NCBI GenBank assembly: GCA_021162905.1
Contig: JAGGXT010000240.1
Coordinates: forward strand, 1-12,096
Direction: 5' to 3'
DNA: 12,096 nt
Source of the DNA: Candidatus Odinarchaeota archaeon
GTDB taxonomy: Archaea > Asgardarchaeota > JAGGXT01
The notes under the pieces were generated by a model. It saw only the letters and a list, made by a program, of their open reading frames with translations. It was not told the origin of the DNA and ran no database searches. Of the stretch, positions 1-6,228 are shown in pieces. Each line of letters starts with the position of its first letter. The first letter of the stretch is position 1. A program made the position numbers and the translations under genes.

Positions 1-4
1 AGAT

Positions 5-9
5 GGTGG
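5..9 (+). promoter_or_regulatory. Shine-Dalgarno site that decides the amidohydrolase start
   Basis: GGTGG lies five bases before the ATG at 15. An earlier in-frame ATG at 3 overlaps this site and has no room for a ribosome binding site inside the window. The same TGGTGGTT, four or so bases, ATG arrangement occurs before the thioesterase at 5055, which supports the later start. Confidence 0.6.
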
Positions 10-14
10 TTAGT

Positions 15-1364
15 ATGAGTTTCATTATAAGAAGTAAATATTTATTAACAATGGATCCTCAATACGGACTTATTAAGGATGGCGCAGTTGTTGTTAAAGA
101 AAACAAAATAATAGATGTTGGAGAGTATGAGAGAATAATCAAAGAGTATCCCAGTATTGAGGTATTTGACGCATCTGACAAGATTGTTATGCCAGGTTTA
201 ATATCAAGCCATAATCACATGTATGGCATTCTATCTCACGGAATGCCAATTCCAGATGCACCATCTACATTTATTGGATTTCTAGAAGTCTTTTGGTGGC
301 CATATGTTGAGAACTTGTTAGATAAAGACATGATATACCATGCCGCTAAGGTTGCATCAATAGAGATGATAAAAACTGGGACAACAACACATGCTGATAT
401 ATTAGAAGCTCCCTATGCAATACCTGGAGCATTGGATGTTGAGGCAAAAGCAACAGAAGAGGTTGGAATTCGCTCTATTCTAAGCTTCGAAGCTACTGAG
501 CGTATAAGTAAGGAGAATGGTGAGTTAGGGATCAAAGAAAATTTAGAATTCATTAAGAAGCATAATGTGTCTAAAGAGTCCCTAACGAGAGGTATGTTCT
601 GTATCCATACAACTTTTACATGTAGCCCTGACTTTTTAAAGAAAGTGCGTGAGTTGGCTAATCAATACAAAGCAGGAATACATCTCCACTTGGAAGAGGG
701 TGACTATGAAACAATTCATGCCTTGGTAAAATATAGAAAACTCCCAGTTGAATTATATGAAGAAATAGGCTTTCTTGGCCCAGATGTTCTCGCATCGCAG
801 TGTGTTCAAACTACTCCAAAAGAAATTAAGATTCTCAAAAAGTACGATGTGAAAATTTCTCACATGCCTATAAGCAATTGCGAGGTTGGAGGAGGCATAG
901 CACCAATTCCTCAAATGCTAGAGGAAGGTCTTACAGTAGGTCTAGGAACTGATGGATACATCGTAGATATGTTTCATGTTATGCGATTTGCGTTTTTGGT
1001 TCATAAAGCAAATATGAAAGATGCAAGTGTCATGCCTGCAGATGTTGTAATGAAAATGGCAACTATCAATAATGCAAAAGTTATTGGAATGCAGGATCTA
1101 ATAGGGTCTATAACTCCTGGTAAACTTGCAGATATAATCACAGTAAAGCCAAAACTTCCGACACCCATAAATGAAGAAAACTTAGTCACGCAGCTTGTTG
1201 TTTTTGGAGAGGGATCTTTTGTAAATGATGTATTTATTAATGGCAACCTAGTAATGAAAGATAGACAGATTCTTACAGTTGATGAGACTGAAGCAAAAAC
1301 GAAGTTAAGTGAAGTAGCTGAACAGTTTTGGGATTTAATAAAGAAAAAAGCTGGTGGATCCTAA
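15..1364 (+). CDS. SsnA-like amidohydrolase (TrzA/chlorohydrolase family)
   Basis: A 449-residue metal-dependent amidohydrolase, probably a cytoplasmic deaminase or ring hydrolase acting on a heterocycle. Numbered from the ATG at 15: a small beta-sandwich start, then PGLISSHNHMYG with the metal-binding pair H66/H68, the FWW segment (93-95) and GTTT (122-125). HLHLEE follows with ligand H225 and E228, then GLGTDGY with metal ligand D313, and PGKLADI (368-374) in the closing sandwich domain. FWW and GTDGYxxDMF resemble SsnA, known from bacterial anaerobic purine-degradation clusters. Oddity: the strand that normally carries HxxH (AHCVHL in relatives) reads SQCVQ, with Q262 and Q265 in place of both histidines. 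The gene is first in an operon, and its TAA shares a base with the next ATG. Substrate unknown; alternatives are a guanine, cytosine or S-adenosylhomocysteine deaminase relative. The family is sure, the SsnA subgroup fairly likely. Confidence 0.85.
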   Translation: MSFIIRSKYLLTMDPQYGLIKDGAVVVKENKIIDVGEYERIIKEYPSIEVFDASDKIVMPGLISSHNHMYGILSHGMPIPDAPSTFIGFLEVFWWPYVENLLDKDMIYHAAKVASIEMIKTGTTTHADILEAPYAIPGALDVEAKATEEVGIRSILSFEATERISKENGELGIKENLEFIKKHNVSKESLTRGMFCIHTTFTCSPDFLKKVRELANQYKAGIHLHLEEGDYETIHALVKYRKLPVELYEEIGFLGPDVLASQCVQTTPKEIKILKKYDVKISHMPISNCEVGGGIAPIPQMLEEGLTVGLGTDGYIVDMFHVMRFAFLVHKANMKDASVMPADVVMKMATINNAKVIGMQDLIGSITPGKLADIITVKPKLPTPINEENLVTQLVVFGEGSFVNDVFINGNLVMKDRQILTVDETEAKTKLSEVAEQFWDLIKKKAGGS

Positions 1365-2278
1365 TGAGTTTAGACTTAAGTGTAGATATTGCTGGTGTTA
1401 AATTTAAAAATCCAATAATTATTAGTTCATGTCCTTTAACAAGAGATCACAAAACGATAAAGAGAGTTGCTGAAGCTGGCGTAGCGGGGGTTGTAACAAA
1501 GACGCTAAATTTAGTTCCAGCCGTAAATCCAAAACCAGCTGTTGCAAAAGTTGATGACCTTATATTAATTAATGCTGAAAAATGGTCAGATTTGCCGTAT
1601 GAACAGTGGTTAGAAAAGGAAATAAAATTGGCTAAATCATACGGAATACGTGTAATTGCTAGCATAGGACTCTCTGTAAAGGATGCTGAAACAATAGTCC
1701 CTCTAGTTAAAGATAGCGGTGCTGACATGATTGAGTTGGTTTCATATGATGCTTCTCAAATAATCCCAATGCTTAAGGTCGCTAGACCTAAAACAGATCT
1801 TCCTATATCTGTCAAACTAAGTGCAAATTGGAAAGATGAGGTTTTTAATGTTGCTAAGAAAGCAGAAGAGTTAGGAGCTGATGCGATAACAGCGATCGAC
1901 TCTGTAGGTCCGGTCCTAGAAATAAATCCTGAAACTGGTAAACCTTATTTGGGTAGTCCTAGTGGAGAGGGCTGGTTGTCTGGACATGCAATTAGGCCAT
2001 TCGCATTAAGAACAGTTGCTGGCATTGCTCAAAGAGTAAAAATTCCAATTTTTGGAGTAGGTGGAATTACTCGTGGACTAGATGTAGTAAAGATGGTAAT
2101 GGCTGGTGCGCATGCTGTACAACTTTGTACTATTGTTCTACAAAAGGGTGTAAAAGTGATAAATGAAATAATAGATGAATTAGAGGATTTTATGGAACGA
2201 AAGAATTACAGTTCTCTTAGCGACTTTAGAGGAATTACCTTAAAATATATCGAGAGAATAGGTTTATTTGCTCATTAA
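1364..2278 (+). CDS. Dihydroorotate/dihydropyrimidine dehydrogenase-like FMN protein
   Basis: A 304-residue TIM-barrel flavoprotein related to class 1 dihydroorotate dehydrogenase and the catalytic domain of dihydropyrimidine dehydrogenase (PreA). The ATG at 1364 is chosen over a start at 1328 because it forms TAATG with the preceding stop and has GGTGG at 1353-1357. Visible family features: the opening GVKFKNPIIISS (11-22), VTKT (44-47), VKLSANW (150-156), the late LSGHAIRPFALR segment (205-216), the phosphate-binding IFGVGGI (229-235) and GAHAVQLCT (248-256). The loop that normally reads NxSCPN and carries the catalytic Cys or Ser instead reads ELVSYDAS (124-131), and the usual INT is IDS (178-180). 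It may thus not reduce a pyrimidine by the standard route. Being coupled to the amidohydrolase and followed by a ferredoxin-linked enzyme, it may pass electrons or act on the same heterocycle. It is not an ordinary PyrD for uridine synthesis. Confidence 0.83.
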   Translation: MSLDLSVDIAGVKFKNPIIISSCPLTRDHKTIKRVAEAGVAGVVTKTLNLVPAVNPKPAVAKVDDLILINAEKWSDLPYEQWLEKEIKLAKSYGIRVIASIGLSVKDAETIVPLVKDSGADMIELVSYDASQIIPMLKVARPKTDLPISVKLSANWKDEVFNVAKKAEELGADAITAIDSVGPVLEINPETGKPYLGSPSGEGWLSGHAIRPFALRTVAGIAQRVKIPIFGVGGITRGLDVVKMVMAGAHAVQLCTIVLQKGVKVINEIIDELEDFMERKNYSSLSDFRGITLKYIERIGLFAH

Positions 2279-2301
2279 TAATATGTTTTATAAACACTCT
2301 T

Positions 2302-2307
2302 AGGTGA
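2302..2307 (+). promoter_or_regulatory. Shine-Dalgarno site of the AOR gene
   Basis: AGGTGA lies seven bases before the ATG at 2315 and matches the archaeal 16S end. A TATA-like TTTTATAAAC at 2286-2295 sits about 25 bases before the same ATG. It could give an extra promoter with almost no leader, but the site may be chance in AT-rich DNA. Confidence 0.6.
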
Positions 2308-2314
2308 AGTTGCT

Positions 2315-4249
2315 ATGTGGTATGGTTGGAATGGTAAGTATGCTGTTGTTGATTTATCAAAATCCAAAGTGGATACTAAAGAGCTTTCAAAAGCTCTCGC
2401 ACTTAAATACTTAGGTGGTCGTGGTTTTGCTTCAAAAATACTTTTTGATCAAGTTCCACCAAGTGTAGATCCATTTTCACCAGATAATCTTCTAATATTT
2501 TCAGTGGGTCCATTTCTAGGCACTCTCTGGCCTACTGCCTCTAGAACAACTATAGCTGCGAAATCTCCTCTAACAAATGCTTTAGGGTATGCCCATTTTG
2601 GTGGGTTCTTTGGTGTCTCATTAAAAGCGACTGGTTTTGACATGATTATTATTAAAGGCAAGAGTGAAAAACCAGTTTATCTTCTTATAACAGATGACAC
2701 TGTGGAAATAAAGAATGCTGAACATCTTTGGGGGAAAATGACATCAGAAGTTGAAAAAATCCTAATTGATGAACACGGCAAGAAAAGTAAAGTAGCATCC
2801 ATTGGCCCCGCTGGAGAAAAACTTTCACGAATTGCTGCAGTAATTCATGATGGCAGAGCTGCTGCTAGAACTGGAATGGGTGCTATTATGGGATCTAAGA
2901 GGCTTAAAGCACTAGTTGCCTTGGGAGCGAAGAAAATCAATATAGCAAACGAAGAAAAGTTCAAAGAAAAAGTAAAGGATGTAAATGAAAAAATAAGGAA
3001 TAATGAAGGAGCTAAGGCTTACGGTGAATACGGGACATCAATTTTAGTTGCATGGAAAAACTTCAAAGGTGATTTACCAGCAAAAAATCATCAGTTAGGT
3101 AATGTTCCATTTGCGAATGAGCTTGATGGCATGAAAATATCAAAAACTATCTTAGTTAGACCTACATCATGCTTTGCTTGTCCGATACATTGCGGGCGAC
3201 TCATAAAAGTCGATAATGTGATATTTGAGGGCATGGAATATGAAACCATTGATAGCTTTGGTCCTATGTTATGGATCTCTGATCTAAATACGGTTGCTAA
3301 GCTTAATATTCTTGCAAATGATTTAGGACTTGATGCTATAAGTACTGGTGTTACAATGGCTTGGGCAATGGAATTATATGAACGGGGAATCCTAACTAAA
3401 GAGGATGTGGGTCTTGATTTAACGTGGGGTAATGGTGAAGCAGCTATTGAACTGATTAAAATGATTGGATTTAGAAAAGGTATCGGTGATATCTTAGCCG
3501 AAGGATCTGAAATTGCAGCTAAGAAGATTGGAAAGGGATCTGAAAAATATTTAATGACGGTTAAGAGAGTTGAGCTACCAAGACAAGAGCCTCGTGCAAC
3601 GAGAGGGTTCGGTTTAGGCCATGCCGTTTCAAACAGAGGAGCTGATCATTTATATGCCCTTCCAACACTAGCTGTTGCTCAGAATTATGAAGCTGCAAAG
3701 AAGCTATTTCCAGAGGAATGGTTAAATGAAATGCTGAATCCACGCTCACCTAAATATAAAGCAAATATGGTTGTTGTGTCTGAGAATTTCTGTGCTATTA
3801 GTGATGCAGTTGGTATTTGCAAATTTACAACTTCTGAGACTTGGGCAATATTTCCAGAAGATGTTGCAGAGGGCTTAACATATCTGACTGGTGTTGAATT
3901 CTCAACAGACGTGTTGCTAAAAATAGGTGAGCGTATTGTTAACTTGGAACGAGCATATAACGCTAGGCACGGATACTCAAGAAAGGATGATAAACTACCT
4001 TATCGTATAATGAATGAGCCACTTAAAATGTTTGATCCAGACAAAGATCTGAAGGAAATTAAGATTGTTCCAAAAGTTGATGGTAGCACAGAACCTCCAA
4101 TGGTCGAATTGGATTATATGCTAAATCAATACTATGAACTACGAGGTTGGGACAAAGAGACTGGTTGGCCAACAGTAAAGAAACTTAAAGAACTCGAGTT
4201 GAGTGACATTCTTGAAGTCCTTGAGAAAGAAGGAATTTCTTTAAAATAG
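2315..4249 (+). CDS. Aldehyde:ferredoxin oxidoreductase family tungstoenzyme
   Basis: A 644-residue member of the AOR family, which holds a tungsten bis-pterin site and one 4Fe-4S cluster and usually oxidises aldehydes to acids with ferredoxin. The N-terminal domain opens with GWNGKYAVVDLS and shows LGGRGFASKIL (33-43) and SRTTIAAKSPLT (76-87), followed by GYAHFGGFFG (91-100). The cluster ligands are complete: C286, C289 and C293 in CFACPIHC, and C502 in DAVGICKF. EYET (308-311) and ELPRQEPRATRGFGLGHA (420-437) match the pterin/tungsten region, and RKDDKLP (556-562) the C-terminal region. Length is at the upper end for the family. It follows the DHODH-like gene after 36 bases. Substrate cannot be told from sequence; the same fold also includes BamB of benzoyl-CoA reductase, but no Bam partner genes are seen here. 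Tungsten rather than molybdenum is inferred from the family. Confidence 0.93.
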   Translation: MWYGWNGKYAVVDLSKSKVDTKELSKALALKYLGGRGFASKILFDQVPPSVDPFSPDNLLIFSVGPFLGTLWPTASRTTIAAKSPLTNALGYAHFGGFFGVSLKATGFDMIIIKGKSEKPVYLLITDDTVEIKNAEHLWGKMTSEVEKILIDEHGKKSKVASIGPAGEKLSRIAAVIHDGRAAARTGMGAIMGSKRLKALVALGAKKINIANEEKFKEKVKDVNEKIRNNEGAKAYGEYGTSILVAWKNFKGDLPAKNHQLGNVPFANELDGMKISKTILVRPTSCFACPIHCGRLIKVDNVIFEGMEYETIDSFGPMLWISDLNTVAKLNILANDLGLDAISTGVTMAWAMELYERGILTKEDVGLDLTWGNGEAAIELIKMIGFRKGIGDILAEGSEIAAKKIGKGSEKYLMTVKRVELPRQEPRATRGFGLGHAVSNRGADHLYALPTLAVAQNYEAAKKLFPEEWLNEMLNPRSPKYKANMVVVSENFCAISDAVGICKFTTSETWAIFPEDVAEGLTYLTGVEFSTDVLLKIGERIVNLERAYNARHGYSRKDDKLPYRIMNEPLKMFDPDKDLKEIKIVPKVDGSTEPPMVELDYMLNQYYELRGWDKETGWPTVKKLKELELSDILEVLEKEGISLK

Positions 4250-4259
4250 TTTAGGAATA

Positions 4260-4283
4260 ATTTTTTATCATTTTTATTATTTT
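4260..4283 (+). terminator. T-rich stretch after the AOR gene, possible partial terminator
   Basis: Three T runs (about 4261-4266, 4271-4275 and 4280-4283) follow the AOR stop. Archaeal RNA polymerase can stop at such runs without a hairpin. The winged-helix gene begins shortly after, so the runs may end only part of the transcripts and leave that gene expressed at a lower level. Confidence 0.3.
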
Positions 4284-4297
4284 AGGAGAGTCTTTAA

Positions 4298-4789
4298 ATG
4301 TTGCCTGAGGAAACACTTAAAGAAAAAATTCTAAAATCTATAACAATTGATCTTTCTGAGATTGCTAATTTATTTAATGTTGGTATACCAGAGGCAGAAC
4401 GAATTGTAAGAAAAGCTCTTGAAAAACATCCCGATGTTAATTTCATTTTGATTCCTAAAAGTAAAATTTTCATAGAACTTAGCAGATTAGGAAACATAAT
4501 TAACAGAAGGGGCAAAATTACTCTTGAAGAAATAGCAAAGGAGTGCAATGTTACAATCCAATTAGCTCGTAATTTCTTAAATACACTAATAGTGACTGGT
4601 TTTCCAGGAATTTATATTAACGATAATACCTTTGTTACTTTTAATCATCTTCAAGATGAAATAAGAGGTGCCATTTTAAGAGGAGAAACTATCACCGTTG
4701 AGTATATAGCTTCCAAATTTAATGTAGATGAACGTGTTGCATATAATATTTATATGGAACTTAAACGAAGGAGTGAGGTCGAAAGATAG
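4298..4789 (+). CDS. Small protein with three winged-helix-like repeats, unknown role
   Basis: A 163-residue soluble, charged protein starting at an ATG with AGGAGAG at 4284-4290. It was not recognised as a named family. It appears to contain three related helix-turn-helix units: LSEIANLFNVGIPEAERIV (residues about 19-37), LEEIAKECNVTIQLARNFL (about 74-92) and VEYIASKFNVDERVAYNIY (about 134-152). Each has the pattern xxxIAxxxNV followed by a helix, and the first two are followed by a hydrophobic stretch that could be the wing strands (FILIPKSKIFIEL, GIYINDNTFVTF). Such tandem winged helices bind nucleic acid or serve as protein-protein modules. It lies 48 bases after the AOR gene on the same strand and could be an operon regulator or an unrelated housekeeping factor. 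No ligand domain or metal site is visible. The fold is likely; the function is open. Confidence 0.65.
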   Translation: MLPEETLKEKILKSITIDLSEIANLFNVGIPEAERIVRKALEKHPDVNFILIPKSKIFIELSRLGNIINRRGKITLEEIAKECNVTIQLARNFLNTLIVTGFPGIYINDNTFVTFNHLQDEIRGAILRGETITVEYIASKFNVDERVAYNIYMELKRRSEVER

Positions 4790-4799
4790 CTTTAATGTA

Positions 4800-4806
4800 T
4801 TTTTTT
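4800..4806 (+). terminator. Oligo-T terminator after the winged-helix gene
   Basis: Seven T residues begin about ten bases after the TAG at 4787-4789. This is the usual archaeal terminator form, and no clear stem precedes it. Confidence 0.45.
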
Positions 4807-4825
4807 GTAATAATTAAAAGCTTAG

Positions 4826-4987
4826 TCATTTTTCTATAAAAATAACATCGTCGTCTAAAAATCTAAAATGCTCATCACCAGTTAGTACCTTTCCTCCCAT
4901 AATAGCAAGCTCTATATTTAATTCAACAATCTCACTCTTTTTAGTAATAAAAATGATTCTTTTTCTCACTTCAGATTTTTGTATCAA
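4826..4987 (-). pseudogene. Possible gene remnant or short gene with a PIN-like C-terminal end
   Basis: An open minus-strand stretch of 53 codons from a TTG at 4987 to the TGA at 4826-4828, in what is otherwise a spacer. Its translation looks like real protein: charged residues alternate with hydrophobic strands, as in RIIFITKKSEIVELNIELA, then GGKVLTGDEHFRF and DDDVIFIEK. The piece VLTGDEHF recalls the last strand and acidic residue of PIN-domain nucleases (pattern xxTGDxxF), but the rest of a PIN domain is absent. No ribosome site stands before the TTG. The frame stays open leftward into the thioesterase gene (first ATG at 5119), where it is only antisense. The thioesterase TATA box lies inside the frame, so a complete gene is unlikely. 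Best read as a decayed 3' end of an older gene; a short real gene or chance frame is possible. Confidence 0.28.
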
Positions 4988-5010
4988 ATATCTTGAGATG
5001 CTGCGTCCAA

Positions 5011-5020
5011 AAATATATAT
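5011..5020 (+). promoter_or_regulatory. TATA box of the thioesterase gene
   Basis: AAATATATAT is followed about 25 bases later by the expected transcription start near 5040, giving a leader of roughly 15 bases that contains the GGTGG ribosome site at 5045-5049. This suggests the thioesterase is transcribed alone. Confidence 0.55.
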
Positions 5021-5054
5021 TAAGAAGGTATGGAGATAATAACTGGTGGTTGCT

Positions 5055-5450
5055 ATGGAATTCAACTTAAAAGAAGGATTAGAAGGAGAAAGAAAATATA
5101 CTGTTAAAGAAGAGCACACTGCAAAGTTTTTAGGTAGTGGTGACGTAAGTGTATTATCAACGCCATCGATGATAATGATGATGGAAAATGCTGCTAGACT
5201 TCTTGTAGAAGAATATCTACCAGAAGGTTATACCACGGTTGGAACTCGTGTTGAGGTTTCTCATCTAAGAGCAGCTCCGCTTGGTGCTGAAATTACTGTT
5301 AAAGTAAAACTCATTGAGGTATCTGGTAGAAAATTAAGATTTACGGTTGAAGCGTATTGGAATGATAAGAAAATAGGCGAAGGTCAGCATGAACGATTCA
5401 TAGTTAACAGAGAAAAATTCTTAAAAAAGGTAAAAGAAGCAATTAGCTAA
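5055..5450 (+). CDS. FlK-like hotdog acyl-CoA thioesterase
   Basis: A 131-residue single-domain hotdog protein of the fluoroacetyl-CoA thioesterase (FlK)-like family; it should hydrolyse a short acyl-CoA in the cytoplasm. The ATG at 5055 is preferred to the GTG at 5046 because GGTGG at 5045-5049 would overlap the GTG. The family signature is clear: GSGDVSVLSTPSMI (27-40), MMMENAARLL (41-50), TTVGTRVEVSHLRAAP (60-75) and GEGQHERFIVNREKF (108-122). The residues matching the FlK catalytic triad are all present: T36, E44 and H70. Most archaeal and bacterial relatives are not fluoroacetate enzymes, so that substrate should not be assumed. The gene has its own TATA box and ends 12 bases from the convergent membrane-protein gene, so its context gives no pathway. 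Confidence 0.88.
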   Translation: MEFNLKEGLEGERKYTVKEEHTAKFLGSGDVSVLSTPSMIMMMENAARLLVEEYLPEGYTTVGTRVEVSHLRAAPLGAEITVKVKLIEVSGRKLRFTVEAYWNDKKIGEGQHERFIVNREKFLKKVKEAIS

Positions 5451-5462
5451 TAGGCAATAAAT

Positions 5463-6170
5463 CTACAAATAACTACTTGGTTGTGGAAATCCCTGAAATA
5501 TAATCCAATATACTATCGTAGATATGAAAAGCGAGATCATTGATGTCATAACAAAAACAAGAGTTGGTAGTTGATGAACTAATAACTTATTTTTCTTAAT
5601 AATTATCAAAAATAAGATTGATAAAAGTGGGGCAATTAAATATCCAAAATAAGGAGCTTGCCCCTCAATAGCGGCTATGCTTGCAAAAATTCCAAAAATT
5701 ATACCTGTAAAAATTAAGATTTCCTCTTCCCTTTTAGAAATCTTATTTTCTGATGGTGAAAGTATTTGTGCTATGGATAATATGATGATAACTCCCAGAA
5801 AGCCAGAATATGTGACAATATGCCCTATTATTTCATCGTATAGATAAGCGATCTCAACAGAATTATTTAGAAAATTATTTATTTCGTTTCCAGTAAAATG
5901 AATTCCCATACCAGCAAGGAAATACGTTATTGAAATGACAAATAAAATATCCATTCTCTCTTTTAGAGTCTTCTCAAGGTGTCTACTAACCTCATTATAT
6001 AGCTCGAAAAGAAGATATGTTATAAGTGGAAGAAATATAAGAACCTCAATAAAGAAATTCAGTTTAATTGAATTTCTGTAGATTGGAATTTGTGACAAGA
6101 ATGCACTAGCAGCGTATACTGGTGATGGAACATATACTAATTGTAATATCTTTTTAGTAATGTTATTCAT
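5463..6170 (-). CDS. Multi-spanning membrane protein of unknown family
   Basis: A 235-residue very hydrophobic protein with about six membrane segments, near residues 39-57, 74-92, 115-138, 150-169, 172-192 and 200-226. No cleavable signal peptide is evident. I do not recognise the family. Polar residues inside or at the edge of the membrane stand out: GMGIHFTGNE (87-96, with H91 and N95) and YDEIIGH (111-117, with D112, E113 and H117). Such His/Asp/Glu pairs could form a metal or proton site, as in several membrane hydrolase families, but that is only a suggestion. A charged loop at 139-150 separates the third and fourth segments. The start at 6170 has TGGTG five bases upstream. A TATA-like box lies between this gene and the DUF364 gene, so it is probably transcribed separately from the ABC operon, with possible read-through. 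Confidence 0.75.
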   Translation of the reverse strand: MNNITKKILQLVYVPSPVYAASAFLSQIPIYRNSIKLNFFIEVLIFLPLITYLLFELYNEVSRHLEKTLKERMDILFVISITYFLAGMGIHFTGNEINNFLNNSVEIAYLYDEIIGHIVTYSGFLGVIIILSIAQILSPSENKISKREEEILIFTGIIFGIFASIAAIEGQAPYFGYLIAPLLSILFLIIIKKNKLLVHQLPTLVFVMTSMISLFISTIVYWIIFQGFPQPSSYL

Positions 6171-6182
6171 ACAAACACCAAG

Positions 6183-6204
6183 ATTGTTAATAGGTTATAA
6201 CAAT
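6183..6204. promoter_or_regulatory. Inverted repeat in the promoter of the membrane-protein gene
   Basis: ATTGTTA (6183-6189) and TAACAAT (6198-6204) are exact reverse complements around an eight-base spacer. On the minus strand a TATA-like TTTTTAATT (6202-6210) overlaps its upstream edge, and the ATG at 6170 lies just downstream. The position between TATA box and start fits a repressor operator. AT-rich sequence makes a chance match possible. Confidence 0.4.
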
Positions 6205-6228
6205 TAAAAAGTTTTACTGACTTGGATC

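Noticed and set aside
1001..1246. Minus-strand frame of 81 codons inside the amidohydrolase gene
   Set aside because: Antisense to a well-conserved domain; low-complexity Ser/Ile/Thr content and no start signal. The same holds for frames at 1447-1728, 2449-2661, 3561-3749 and 4294-4548.
1364..2278. PyrD of de novo uridine synthesis
   Set aside because: It lacks the NxSCPN loop and sits with catabolic-type genes rather than with pyr genes.
5055..5450. Fluoroacetate resistance
   Set aside because: The family match to FlK is good, but most relatives in organisms without fluoroacetate have other acyl-CoA substrates, and nothing nearby supports fluorine metabolism.
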